Positions 24,441-36,056 of a stretch of DNA of 64,000 nt are shown in pieces (position 1 is the stretch's first letter; the number at the start of each line of letters is the position of its first letter). The stretch spans positions 52,743,253 to 52,807,252 of the forward strand of contig CM075939.1 of the NCBI GenBank assembly GCA_038030265.1, read 5' to 3'. The DNA is from Corythucha ciliata (lineage: Eukaryota > Arthropoda > Insecta > Hemiptera > Tingidae). Below the pieces are notes generated by a model. It was not told the origin of the DNA, did no database searches, and saw only the letters and a program-made list of their open reading frames with translations. The translations under genes were made by a program, and so were the position numbers.

Positions 24441-24443
24441 TAA

Positions 24444-25256
24444 ATCACTCTCACTCTGGATTAGTTCAAGAATTTATAAATTGGGAGTTTTTCCACTCAA
24501 AAAAAGCTGGGGGGTTGTTAGAGGATAGCGTGTTCAAGGCTCTGTAGATTTGGAGAAGAGAGCGTTGTGGAAGTAGTGAAGGGGGGGGGGGTGCGATTGA
24601 ATAAAGAGATTGTTGGTTCATTACACCCTTACATTGGTTCGAATGAGGTTTATGCATGGTTGAGAGCTAAGCTTGACCGTCATTATATTAGTGTATGGGG
24701 ACCTGTGGAAGTGGATTACAATGTTAAAAAATAAGCCAAAACTAACCAAAACTGATTGCTAACATGCTGAGTGTGTGACTTTTTAGGTAAATTTTTCGTT
24801 GTGCTTCAATCTAGCGGTTAAAGACAAGCAGAAAAGGATCAGAGCACTCTAAAGAGCTCTCTACAAAAAGTTATTATTGCATCAGCTCGCTGAGAGCGGT
24901 GGGCGGGGATCACCGTACCTTATACCGCTCCCGGTAAGACGAGGTCCATCGGCTCAATTGCCGGCCTCATGAGACCAGGATTGCGTAACCCTATAGTGGC
25001 TGTAGGTCTGAGGTCGAATTGGAGACTGAACGGACTGGGTTGGTTTGGACTGTTCGGTCTTCAGTGAAACTTACGTGATTTTATGGTAACTCGATGGAAA
25101 ATATGGATTTTATAGCCTAAAAGTAGTTGAGAGTTTTCGGTAGTGGGCACTTACTAACTGCCGAGGGGGGCATTGAAGTCATAACACTATAGACAATATT
25201 TTAATATTTCGAGAAAGTTATAAAAGTAACTTTAGGTAATTAACTAATTTCTTGAG
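24444..25256. other. No recognisable gene; GC-rich structured stretch
   Basis: 24,885-25,040 is markedly more GC-rich than its surroundings and contains several short self-complementary segments. It does not match a tRNA fold or a snRNA that I can recall. Left unassigned. Confidence 0.3.
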
Positions 25257-25259
25257 TAC

Positions 25260-25384
25260 GGCCCACCGCAAATTGATCCCACGCGTGGGTCACCCAAGCT
25301 CAAAAAGCAGTTAAAAGACTATCCAATTTCAACTGTGTTTTTGAGCTTGGGTGACCCACGCGTGGGCTGAATTTGCGGCGGGCC
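25260..25384. mobile_element. Hairpin MITE with GGCCC termini
   Basis: Long, nearly perfect inverted repeats: GGCCCACCGCAAATT at the left and AATTTGCGGCGGGCC at the right, continuing into CCCACGCGTGGGTCACCCAA on one side and its complement on the other. Only about 40 bp of loop separates the arms. Flanks TAC and TAT would be a decayed 3-bp duplication. Confidence 0.75.
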
Positions 25385-25739
25385 TATAACACATTCATTT
25401 ATCTATACGCCGACTAATTTCGGGGTAATGCACCCCATTCTCAAGGCCTCCGCAGGCCGAACCAAATCTCCTTGTCAAACACCAAAATTCCTAACAATCC
25501 TGTTCACAGACGGCCAAGGAAACTTGTTTCTTCACTCATACTCGTCGGCATAGTAAGCTACTCAAGACCAGGGCCGTTTCCAGCCTTCTCGGGGCCCCTA
25601 GGCGAAAACTATCGGGAGAGGGAGGGCCTAGCAGCCGATGGAGACGCGGATTCAGGTTTCGCTTAATAGACAGGGGTTTCAGAAATTGCATGCTTTGCTC
25701 TACAAAGAACGGGCTTGATCGCCACTCGCATCCATCAAA

Positions 25740-26120
25740 TAACTAATCTAGGTATTCCCACAAAAAACCGGATAAGCTGACTACAGTCGCACCAAACAAT
25801 GAAGATTTTCCTAAAAATAGCAAAACTGGCGATTGTCGCTCTAATAGTATAGGGCCCCTTTTTGTGGATAAGGCGGCTTCAAAGCCAATTTTCGTGGGGC
25901 TCAATTCTTCAAAAATCAAATTATTCGGATTTTTAGCTCTGTAAAACCCAAATTTCCCGGATTTTCTCTCCATTAAAAACAATTATTTTCTGGGCTTGGG
26001 CATTTTAGAACACGATTTTTAATCGTTTCAACATAAGTTCCTCAAAATTGTAAAAATTAAACCGAGTGTAACTCCTGAAAGATTATTTTTTAGTAATTAT
26101 TTTTATTCCAAGCCGCCACC
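25740..26120. repeat. Short degenerate array of S4 type
   Basis: Loosely repeated units with AAATTTCCCGGATTTT or AAATCAAATTATTCGGATTT cores, like the arrays near 37.5, 38.3 and 41.7 kb but in the opposite orientation. Confidence 0.4.
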
Positions 26121-27668
26121 CCATCCCTCCTGGGGCTTTAGGCGGTTGCCTATCCCCTAAAAACGGTCCTGTTCAAGACATAAGCTTATACCTAAAACTA
26201 TCATGTTCACTGGGTTTCCAAAGTTTGGAGGATGAATGAAGGAGGAAGGATGAAGCTGCAGTATAGAGGAGAATGTGACGTATTGCCACGTGACACATGC
26301 ACGAGTGTTTATCGATAGTGTTAAAGTACAATAGTATTACTCGTCCACGTCAACTATTACAGTGTTGGTTGAATTTTCAAAGTTTCTATCTTCCTCTCGC
26401 CCCTCATCACCCACCACTATGTATTCACCTGTTCACTCCCTTAATTGAACCCCCTTAAGTTCGTCGAAAAGGTCGACAATGGTTTTCTCTCATGATTTTG
26501 AAAGGCCCCCACTTCCTCGTGTGCCGTCATATTTTGGTAGGTTGCTCACAGAGGTTTTGTAGATAAGGGAAACAAGGGACAGTGGAAAGGGGTGAAACTT
26601 GTCCTGGGCTTCCAACGTATACCCGCATCTAGCCGTTGCCTAACTGTATAGGAAACCTGTCCCTAACTATAGAAAGCCTCACTCTTCCCGACCTAACCCG
26701 GTTGTTTTCCTATGGGGGTCCTTAGTATACTTTGAGAGTTTGAGTTTAAGTTTCAGCCGAACAAATTTATTGATTCGAAACCCTCTCCTTCACAACTCTC
26801 GCATAATCGGTAAAATGATTGTACAAAAATGTCTCTCTATTCTTCGTTGGCACTTGAAGGTACAGGGGAGCCTTTAAGAATTTATCATAACCGTTCCGTT
26901 TCTAATTAATGACCTCCTCAATCTTCAACAATGTCTGACGAAGGAAGCGCGTAAGGCATCTTGTAATCGCTGAAGTCGTTGTAGAATTGATGAAGAACGA
27001 TCGAGGTGCGATAGCGATGAGATGACCCCATCCTATACCTTTCTATTGAGGGCCGTTTGATTTATGTCTGTTCAGGCTGGTCTCGATGATCACGGGGGGG
27101 GGGGGGGGGGTTGGCGGAGGGGCGGAATTTGGAGTTCTTTTCTATAAACAAATGAAATATTGAAGGTTTGGGCTGATAGGGCTAGCTGAAAGTATCAGTT
27201 TTTAGAAAATTGATTAGTTCTGTTCTGTGAATTCAATTTTGATAACTCATCAAGGGTTTCTTTCTTCAATTCAAAGTAGTTATTCGAGTCGTGGACCAGG
27301 ATTTTTATCTTCGTTTCCTGAGCTTTCGCCTTTATTTTAAATAAAGAAAAAGCCAAAAATTTCTCTGACAATGCCTTCAGCACAAGAAGGCAAAAGCTCA
27401 GGAAACGAAGAAGTAGAACAAGAAAAAAGCCAAAACCCTAAAAATTTAACATTAATCAAGTTGTATGGCTTAAAAACTAATAATATTAATAAGGATTTAT
27501 ATCAATGAACAAATGTAAAATTAAACTAAGTCCATCATTGGTCCCGCGCTTTTGATATTTTGTCGAATCAAAATCATTGCTACATTTCCGATTAAATTTG
27601 AAATGAATGGGTGAGCACCCTCGAATTCGGCGAATCGTGTAAAAAGGTATTCCAAGAGGAACGATCGT
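26121..27668. other. No recognisable gene; G17 run
   Basis: Contains an uninterrupted run of 17 G at 27,094-27,110. No family motifs. Short inverted similarity near 27,310 and 27,400 (TTTCCTGAGCTTTCGCC against GGCAAAAGCTCAGGAAACG) suggests another small palindromic element. Confidence 0.4.
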
Positions 27669-27835
27669 GTATAGACCGACTAAAGACTATACATAAATCG
27701 ACGGTAGCGCTAATAGCGCCGATTAGTATGTACTTAATCCCCCACCAGTTTTTTGAGCAGTCGATAATTTCAGATTTTCTATTAGTGTCATTTTTTGCCT
27801 CAACGGTTTGTTTGTCGTGATTAAAGTAAGTTGAC
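27669..27835 (+). repeat. Family A left end
   Basis: GTATAGACCGACTAAAGACT and the following TCGACGGTAGCGCTAATAGC match the left end of the copy at 2761. The match runs to the TTTTTGCCTCAACG block. It may pair with the right end at 31,381 to make a copy of about 3.7 kb carrying later insertions. Confidence 0.6.
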
Positions 27836-27936
27836 TTGAGATAATTTATAATTAATAAATTAATTAGACTGATTAATTATCCGGACGACGATGGAAGGGC
27901 ATAGCCCAACACGATTCGAGTTTCGATAAAAAATGG

Positions 27937-28008
27937 CTCCCCGGCGGGATTTAAACCCGCAACCTCTGGATTACCAGTCCAGCACGCTGCCATTTGCGCC
28001 ACGGAGAC
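27937..28008 (-). tRNA. tRNA-Thr(GGT)-like gene, left arm
   Basis: A 72-nt cloverleaf can be drawn on the minus strand. Acceptor GTCTCCG pairs with CGGGGAG at six of seven positions. The D stem is GCGC/GCGT, the anticodon stem CTGGA/TCCAG encloses loop CTGGTAA with anticodon GGT, and the T stem is GCGGG/CCCGC. The A box is TGGCGCAAATGG and the B box GGTTTAAATCC, with one base differing from the right copy. CCATTTTTT follows, giving a Pol III terminator. A GGT anticodon for threonine is not standard in eukaryotic nuclear genomes, where AGT is used. It may be a tRNA-derived repeat head. Confidence 0.6.
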
Positions 28009-28204
28009 GCCTATGGGAGTCGTACTCCGAGGGATAAGCTAAGCCGAACCCCACCCAGGTCCATTGTTTCTCGAAACTCTAGGCGCTTCTCCTGATCGGT
28101 AAACCACGCCAAATTTTATCTTATCTAGATGTTGTTAGATGGATATAATGAATAAATCTGTCGCCGGTATTTTATTTAATAAATTAATTAGACTAATATT
28201 AGGC

Positions 28205-28276
28205 GTCTCCGTGGCGCAAATGGCAGCGTGCTGGACTGGTAATCCAGAGGTTGCGGGTTCAAATCCCGCCGGGGAG
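28205..28276 (+). tRNA. tRNA-Thr(GGT)-like gene, right arm
   Basis: The inverted partner of the copy at 27,937, with the same cloverleaf and anticodon GGT. Its B box is GGTTCAAATCC, closer to the consensus than in the left copy. CCATTTTTT follows directly and would end Pol III transcription. The first acceptor pair is a G-G mismatch, and an extra G appears if the stem is extended outward. It could be a functional gene, a pseudogene or the tRNA part of a SINE; the long conserved flank (over 55 bp downstream in both arms) favours a duplicated repeat unit. Confidence 0.6.
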
Positions 28277-28344
28277 CCATTTTTTCTCGAAACTCGAATC
28301 GTGTTGGGCTATGCCCTTCCATCATCGTCCGGATAATAGTAATT

Positions 28345-29440
28345 ATAGGCGATTAGTCTCCATTTTAGACGCGAATTAGCGATTTTTCTTGCGATGAATT
28401 TGTGTTTTTCCAGAATTTAGCCGCTAATGAGCGATTTTTCCCAGTTTTACCTGTGAATTTGCACTATTTTCTAATTTTAGCCACGAAGTTGCCTCGGGGG
28501 ACCGTGACTTGCCGTTTTCATCAATTTTGTTTCCATGAATTAACAAAAAAATGTTCTCAATTTAACACCATAATTAGCCTTTTTCTTGATTTTCGCCGTG
28601 AATTATCGTTTTACCTAATTCTAGCCTCCTAGCGAGCCTTAAATGAGAGTTTAAGTATCCCAATTTGCACCGTGAAATAACGCTTTTTCTGAATTTTATC
28701 CGCGAATTAGAGCGCATTTTCCTCACTTAGCCGTGGACTAGCGATTTTGTTCTTTTTAAGCTACAAAGTTACCTTTAAAAGTCAAAAATTGGTGTTTTCT
28801 CCATTTTAACCGCGAATTAGCGTTTTTTGTTGTTTTTTTTCCACACTTCAGCTTTTCTTCTGAACTTTAAAGGTGAATCAGCGATTTTTCCCAATTTTAG
28901 CTGGGAATTACAGATTTTCGATTTTCTCCACTTTAGCCGTGAATTCGTGATTTTAGCCGCAAAAGAGCTATTTCCCCCTGATTTTATCCGTAAATTAGCT
29001 CTTTTTCTTCATTTTCCCCGCGAATTAGTGATTTTTTTAGCCATGAATTAGCGCTTTTTCTCAGATTGAACTACTAACTTGCTGTTCTGATTTCGTAATT
29101 TTATGCGTGGATTAGGGCTTTTTCACCAGACTATTGATTAATTATTGATTTTTCACTCGTCTGTCCTTGAATTAGCATGTTTCGTAATTTTAACCGCGAA
29201 TTACTGCTATTTTTTACACGTCATCTTAGCGCCTTTTCTTAATTTTTGCCGTGAATTAATGTTTTACCCAGCGAATTAGCTATTTTTTTTCCTAATTTTA
29301 GCCGTAAATTTAGCACTTATTCTCGCTTCTGCCCGTTAATCAGAGATTAATTCCAATATTTGTGTCCGTGAATTAGTCATTTATCTCAATTTTAGCCCAA
29401 AAACAGTTTTTTTTTGTTTTTTTTTTTTCAATTTTGGTCT
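28345..29440. repeat. Degenerate tandem array S3
   Basis: Units of about 30 bp with core GTGAATTAGCGATTTTTCTC and AATTTTAGCCGC. More than 25 recognisable but diverged units. The same array type occupies 60,880-62,790. Confidence 0.75.
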
Positions 29441-29845
29441 GGTTTAGGTGGGCATGAATATTAGCATATTCCAAACATTTATCCGCTTACTTGTCCCAAG
29501 AACAGGGGGTGTAGCGGCTATTTAACGCTGCAGACTAGTTTCAAGATGAACGTGAAAGATGTGAGTTAGAAATACCAGACATCACAGAGAGACAACAAAA
29601 ATAGGACGATTCCGACCTCTTTCCGGACACCTGAAAAATGAGCCCTTCACACACAGTTTGCCTTGTTTTCGATGCTAACTCGAAACGGGCTTCTGAAAAA
29701 TTGCATTGGAAATGTGTTCGACGTTGAAACGCTTCGAGTTCAAGTCAAAGACAAGACAACCCGTGTGTGTTGGGTCTTAAAAAGAGCTTTGGAATAGACT
29801 TTTACTTGTGAATTCCATGAAGTCCCGATAGCTTTACCAGAAATA
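29441..29845. mobile_element. Inverted-repeat element at 29,641-29,776 in unassigned sequence
   Basis: AGCCCTTCACACACAG at 29,641 is mirrored by CCGTGTGTGTTGGGTCT ending near 29,777, and inner GCTAACTCGAA by TTCGAGTTCAAG. No clear target duplication. The remaining sequence shows nothing recognised. Confidence 0.45.
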
Positions 29846-31045
29846 CAACAGATAACTATGTGAAATTAGAGATTTGTGGCTATTTTCCGTCGCTCGGACC
29901 AGGAACGTTTAAATTTAACGAAGCAGGCTTCAAGAGATTTGTCGAGCAAGCGGGTTGTAGTTTTCCTGGTTAAAGATGCGTTTTGAGAATTTTTGATTCG
30001 ACCATGGTGGTAGGAACAAGTGGAGGGAGTGAAACGCACTTTTTGTGAAGCCAGTCGCCATTACTACACACCATCTGTTATCAGGTCTCACCCAACAAAA
30101 ATAAGGCTCTATAAGTTCCTATACGAGTACTGACACTCCGCCATGTTTGCCCCCCCCCACCAAATAGGGATTAAAAAGATGTAATATCTCTCATTCGCTG
30201 CTTCTGTCATGTACGTTACGCTCACCAGCTAATCACAATCCCTTCCCTCTCTAAAGGACCACATATTGTTACGGAATTTTTATCTGGATGACTCCCCAAT
30301 CTACACCTTCGTAACCTTTTCGCCCGGGATAGGGCCTGGAGTGGGCAAAGGGTTCGGAAAAAAGTCTTCCAACACGATTCGATCTATTACACGTTTTTAT
30401 TTCTGGACCCACACTCGCACGGATCTACAAAATAAATTACAACTCCCAACCGAATGTCTATCCAAAACTCTCAGACTCTCTCAAAACTGTCTAAAAAACT
30501 GACTACAACTCAACTGTCTCAAAAAAACTCTCCAAAAGACTGACTAAAAACTCACCCATTTCTACATTAATTTCTCTCTTTGATAATTTTCCTTTTTCTC
30601 TCTTTATTTTATTTCCCTCGCCTGCAGCCTTCCCGTTGGTTCCGTCGTTCCCCCGGTTGAAGTAGAGGCGGAGCCGTCTCCCTCTTCGGTGGCGGCAGCG
30701 TGACACGGCTGGGGCCACTGTCCTCGGGGCCCGATGGATACTGCGGGGCGCGAGGGGGATGGCGGCAACAATATGGCGGGTAATGTCAGTACCTGTGTGT
30801 AACTATATAGGTTCTCTAACAAAAACATTGACAATTTGATACTTGATCAGTGAAAAAGTGATGAATTCCCACTCCCGTCCTCTCCAGGTGAATGATAACA
30901 GTGGGTGTGTAATGGCGGAAAAACCAGCTTCACATGTTTCTACATTAAAAAAGCCATTCTCTCTCTCCACTTGTTCCGACAATAGACGTTCTTCCGGTCC
31001 TAAAACCAAAACTAGGAATGATACCAAGGATAATGATTCGTAGAT
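29846..31045 (+). pseudogene. Family A coding segment, split by a 0.98-kb insertion
   Basis: 29,846-30,002 and 30,981-31,045 together correspond to 43,085-43,315, which has no insertion. The reading shows a segment like YFPSLGPGTFKFN, and at the end GPKTKTRN and a stop near 31,041. Stops and frame changes break it. The protein family was not recognised. Its repetition in two dispersed copies suggests that it is the element's own product, not a host exon. Confidence 0.4.
30003..30980. mobile_element. Long relative of the 44,026 Mutator-like MITE
   Basis: The left end CATGGTGGTAGGAACAAGTG and right end CTCCACTTGTTCC are inverted repeats. Both subterminal regions match the two halves of the 259-bp MITE at 44,026-44,284, so that MITE looks like an internal deletion of this type. 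The right terminus has lost several bases, so no target duplication is readable. The interior includes a GC-rich stretch (30,630-30,780) unlike the rest of the window, possibly captured sequence. No intact transposase. Confidence 0.55.
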
Positions 31046-31381
31046 TGTAAAATAAATAGGAAAATAATGTTGGCTTGCTCACTCCGGCAACTCAGTCGCA
31101 TAGCTTCGGAAGGAATTACACAAACATTGAATTCCACGGTACGTTTAAATATCAACCCTTCCGCCGAAAGATCGAAAGAAAAGTGTAATATTTTAGTATT
31201 TGAGCACGAAAAATAAGGATTATTGACAAAATTTAACCAGTTTTAAACAGAAAGATCAGTGAACCGCGATCCTAGAGTGATAAGAAGTTTCAAAAGTTTA
31301 GGAGGTAAACGGAAGCTCTCAGTGAGAACTTAGGTGGGGAGATTCGACGTTCTTCAGTCTTTGGTTGGGCTACAGCCAACC
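31046..31381 (+). repeat. Family A right end
   Basis: Matches 3646-3918 and 43,320-44,012 block for block: AGCACGAAAAATAAGGATT, AAGAAGTTTCAAAAGTTTAG and a terminal AGTCTTTGGTTGGGCTACAG. This copy has the AAGTTTCAAAAG site intact, i.e. without the insertion seen at 43,554. Confidence 0.75.
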
Positions 31382-34300
31382 CCTTAGACTTTTCTCGACA
31401 ACTCGCCTCGAAAACCATTTACTCGACCGTTCTTTGTTTGCAGATGAAGCGCTGAAAATGACATAATTACCCCAGATAAAGAGGATAACAGTGGGGTTTT
31501 ACACGAAGTGTGGGGTGGGGGATCGATGGGCTGTGTTCTATCAGTGACTTAAAGAAATATGGTGATGATGGGGGAGCATTTCTTGAAAAAATATTAGCTT
31601 AATAAGGAGGAGTGTTTCTTTGTTCGGGTAGATAGGAGCGTCAGCCCATTTTATCTTCGACAACATATCATATTAAAACGTAAGATTTACGTTAATTTTT
31701 CATTCTACCTTCTTCTGGGGTCATCAAAAAATTATCACACCTGTAGAGTGGAGGAAGTATGAACGAGGTTTAACAATTTTCTTTCAGTCTGGATTTTGCC
31801 CCCTCCCTCCTAAACAATCGCGATAACCATTGACATTGTTTATTTCTTTCAACTATTTAACGTATAATATCCTCAAAACCACGAGTGAAGGAATAGGACA
31901 GATAGGAAGGGACTGAAAGCACATCTAAATTGACCCACCTTTCTGAGTGCTGGAATGAATGAGGTTTGTGAAACGAAAGATCTGTTGACGTAGAGTGTAT
32001 CGAGGGGGGGGGGTGAGTTTCACAAAAAGAAGTGTTAATTAGGTCAACTTTGAAAGTTTCATCAAGCTGTCCCCCCCCCCTCTTCCACTCACCATAATGC
32101 CAAATCCACTTTTATCTTCCCCTGTGACGCGGGTTATCCTCACTAATACAGCCATCCAAATTTCAAAGTGTTGATAGAAGTAGTGAGTGTTACAGAATAA
32201 GAGCAGTGTGAGAGGCGAGGGTGGGTAAAGTATTTTTTGTATTAGAACGAACGAATAAAAAAAAGCGTTATATTAACACTCGGTTTCACTATAAAGGGAC
32301 AGAAATCTTCACGCGAAGGTGAAAGCCCCCCCTTCTCACCATCACGTCCATTTCATTCTTGATTGCCCATCCCTTTTACTTTTCTGATGATATAGAAAGT
32401 TGTTAAGGTATCGGGACATGGTTGAAAAGGAAGATGGAAGCACAAGGAACTGAGGGAAGGGACTTTTCAGCTGGTTCTGAGCACGTGAAGTGAAAATCCC
32501 CGGTTCTGGGAAAGTAACTGAATTAGTTGTTTGAGAAACGGATAAAACAAAGTTCTTCTCCCTCACACAGGACCTTAAATATCGAGTCAAAGCCGCTTCC
32601 TTTAGTGTTAAAGAGTATCTCGTCGATACCGTCCGCCGATGTTGAAATGGTCAATTTAAACAACCGATTTACGTTTTTTGACATCACGAATACGAAACAG
32701 CCTAGGGAAGGACTCAGTGATTCATAAACGTTCATTAAACTGTTCAGGTTTCCAGTTGGTTTTACTTCGTGGGTGAACTGTATACTTTTTAAGTGCCAAA
32801 TCCCAAGAAACCACCGGAAGTTTACGGCTTGAAATTATTACGTCACCCAAGTTGCTTCATTGCGGACCAACAATGTTTTCGAACAGGGGAGAAATGGAGT
32901 GAATACCTTAAGAACGATAAAGTGTAGTGTCACGCCTCCAAACCCTCACCATCCAACATCCCATGATGAGAGCCGAGAATGTCCTTCTTGTCTTCAATCA
33001 TTCAACACCTCCTCAGCTCCCCCCCCACCACCACCATAAGCACCGCACCACCGACGAAACCGCAGTTTGCCTCTCTTTTCTTCCATCCCACCACACTTCA
33101 TCGCACCGCGCAGTTTCACCAACTATTCTTGATGACAAATTGGCCACTTAACTCTTTCTCTTTTTCACACTTTCTCGCTCTTTCCACTTCAACCACCGAC
33201 ATCGTCCTGGTTAAGTATACCATAAGCGCGCAACTTGCGTTGTGCTTCAAAGATCGTTACGCTTAATGAGACAGCGGCTATGTCATGGGGGCAGATATGG
33301 TCCTGTTTCACCAGCGTTTTAAAACAGAGATGAGCTGTAGTGCTGTAAAATTCGAGGTTGAACCAAGGGAGGCGGGGGAACTGAGGTGATATAAAGCCGA
33401 AAACTTGAAAAGGTCGTAGGATTCAAATAAGTTGTTTCAGCTTAAAGGACAATTCAGCGTTGTACGACTCAGCAGCAGAGCTGCCCATCCCATCACCCAT
33501 GCTAAAGGGTGCATCATCCCCCCACTGACCGGATTTCACCGTAAAACAACGTATGAATCCACAAAATGTGTGGTTTGATATAGCTAAATCCGTGAATTTG
33601 ATTTTTTGAATGAATCAAACCAGTGAGTGTGCCATAGCCATTGCTGAAGACGTAGAAGTAGACGAGAAAACTTTATATATCCCGTTAAAATTATCAATTA
33701 AATGTACCCCTACCCTTGATTAGGATGTTGGTGAAGTATCAAAGGCGATTATGAAGATGCTTCACCTACGCGAATATCGAAGGTATCGGATTCTTAATAG
33801 CAGCTTAAAATATTGCACACGCCACTTGAAGGGGATTTTGAGGGAGTAAAATCGTTTTAAGTCGATCATTATAAGCGAAGTGCATGAAAGCTTCGCACAT
33901 CATAAATCGTGCAGGTTTTTCGAGAGTGAAGAGGGAGAAAAACGTTCGTTATTCTAGCAAATACCATCTGAGCCACTACACTCTCTTCCATCTTCGCTGC
34001 CATTCTTCCCCACCTAAATCCACCTTTTTTGTGTGTTTGAGAATCCTTAAACGTTTCATAATTGAAAAATGAAGGGTCGTAAATCTTACAGAAAACCCAG
34101 CAAAAGTTGCGGCTGCTGCAGCACACTCGGTGTCTTTTTCTATTTTATACTCATTGGGGGGGAGGGTGGACTTTTCTACAGGATAAGGATGTTGTTTTGC
34201 GATGGTGTGAGGAGACGCGGTGTAAAGACGTAGACACTTGGTTCTTCGCAGATAATCCTTCAACGTTATTTAAAGGGCATTAAAAGTTTTACTCCTTCCC

Positions 34301-34882
34301 ACTCCCTTAGTACAGTTTCAAGGGAAGATGGGTAATTTTTTTTTTTTATCTTGCGTTTAACTTAAGTCTCGCTAACAGTCACCCAACTCAGCTTCGTCCC
34401 TCTCCCACTGAGCGAGACGCAACATTATTTACCCCGTCAACAATATTCTAAAGCTTTCTTCTTGCTGGAACCCCTCCAAAATAGAGATCCGCCCTCTACG
34501 ATGTTCAGGAAATTCATATGAGCGTATTAAAACCGGCTGGTTTATTTGAATGCCTTAATCTTTTCCTTATAAAGTGCAGTTTCTTTGTTCACCGTTAAAG
34601 GAAAAAGTATTGCGTTCCAGATCGAAAAATGCAAGTAATTTCAATATATTTATCGTTTTCTCGCGCTCTCCCTCGCTCTATCTCACCACTTCAAGAGGAA
34701 GTTGAAGGGAAGACATTCCATTGAGAATGAAGTTCCTACCTTTCGAAGCAACCCCCCACCATCAGTTGTCGAGGGGGGTGCAGCTGCACTGAAGCAACTC
34801 CGCAATGACCTTTAACCTGGTAACTTCATACCAAACTTACACTCTGGGGCTTCTTCCATTATTATGAAACTAACGAGCTCTG
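31382..34882. other. No recognisable gene
   Basis: 3.5 kb of mixed sequence with several G/C runs and short frames on both strands that carry no family motif. Proline-rich frames near 33,000 are a consequence of CCACC/CTCCC low complexity. Confidence 0.45.

Positions 34883-34927
<45 letters not shown>
34883..34927 (+). repeat. Poly-A tract of 45
   Basis: Uninterrupted run of 45 A followed by GAAGACG. It might mark the 3' end of a retroposed insertion, but no upstream element was recognised. Confidence 0.95.
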
Positions 34928-34929
<2 letters not shown>

Positions 34930-35704
34930 AGACGTACCTAGTTGAGAGACAATAAATACCGCTGTCCTAGTTTTTTTTAAAGAAAGCGCCAGTTAAGGTG
35001 AAGGCGTTTTTCAATTTTATTTTCCTGTGTTTTTCAATCATTTAAATTGTTTTCTCTCTTTTATATACCGTTCTCCTGAATTCTGCATGTTTCTTAAGAA
35101 TTAACAATTGAATTTTAAAGCTCCTTCGGCCACCGCCGCATCCTCGTAACCAGGGGTTTTTTTTTTTTTCACCCTCTCTACATTATTTATTTATTTGTGA
35201 AAGAGGACCGTTCGAGTAAATTTATTTCACACTTAGCGATTCCTTTTTCATCGTATATTTTTCCTTCAATTCAATTTGCGATATGAGCGCAAGCCCTTTG
35301 AGCGCCTTACATTTCATCACCAAATAAAATGTAATCACTAGGTAATCAATGATTAAAGGGATTCCTCTTACAAAAAATTTAATTTTAATGTATCGTGGGA
35401 AATGATTATGGTTGGGGAAGGGAGTTTCTTGTTTACATGTACCTTTTATATCTCAGTGTGATGACACACTGAAGAGCTCTCTATAACGATTCATCTGATA
35501 TTTATTAAATATTTATTATTTAATCGATTTATTAAACCTCTCTATTGGTAACTCAAATGAATTATAGAGAGCGGTATGATCGTTTCAAAATGTCGTCTGA
35601 AAGGCATATAAACAGTTGATAAGGCAATAGTTTGGCACCCGGTTTGGCATGGTGATTTAGCTAAGTTCTCAATTTATGTAATTATTTTATAGATTAAACG
35701 ACTG
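34928..35704. other. No recognisable gene
   Basis: AT-rich sequence with T runs near 35,160. Nothing recognised. Confidence 0.4.
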
Positions 35705-36056
35705 TTGGCGGGAGAGGAAGTGGACCACAATTATTCGCGCTTGGAGGGAGCCCCCAAAAACCCATTTCGTGGGGTGTGTTGTGTCCCTGAATGTCCAAAT
35801 AACGAGCGGACCCCCAGTGTTTCTTTCCTTTGTTTACCTCCTGACAAAATTATGGAAAAACCGGGGAAAATAAAATTGAGGATCGGGAAAGAATTGTCGA
35901 AATTCGTGCGGGTTTCCTCCGAACATTTCCAACTTGCTTAATTAGAAGTAAATCAATGTTTCTTTGAAATAACCAGAAACGTGTTTCCCTATCTTCAGAA
36001 GAGTATTTATTCTAAGAGGCCTTGGCCAGAAAAGGGGACAGTTCCTGCTTCCACGG
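35705..36056 (+). pseudogene. THAP zinc-finger domain remnant
   Basis: The frame begins near 35,705 and shows CCVPECPNN (35,780), VSFLCLPPDK, then VRVSSEHF (35,908) and a stop. This is the order of a THAP domain: C-x-x-x-C, then a later C-x-x-H. The late Cys is Ser here (SSEHF for CSEHF), and the expected Trp is missing, so zinc binding would be lost. After a frame change, KGTVPA near 36,040 resembles the AVPTIF box that ends THAP domains. THAP domains bind DNA and form the N-terminus of some transposases, including ISL2EU types. It could belong to a relative of the transposase at 15 kb. No DDE part follows. Confidence 0.6.

Larger units (their letters stand above)
27876..28337. repeat. Inverted repeat holding two tRNA-like genes
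   Basis: Arms of about 137 bp (27,876-28,011 and 28,200-28,337) are nearly identical inverted copies, ending in TTATCCGGACGA and TCGTCCGGATAA. Each arm contains a tRNA-like gene pointing outward. The 188-bp spacer holds an extra TTAATAAATTAATTAGACT that also occurs left of the left arm. Confidence 0.85.

Noticed and set aside
24885..25040. Possible U1-like small nuclear RNA
   Set aside because: A few words resemble U1 (CGAGG, CATNGGCTC), but the 5' splice-site-pairing end and Sm site are not found.
33001..33266. Proline/histidine-rich frames
   Set aside because: Produced by CCACC/CTCCC low complexity; no domain.
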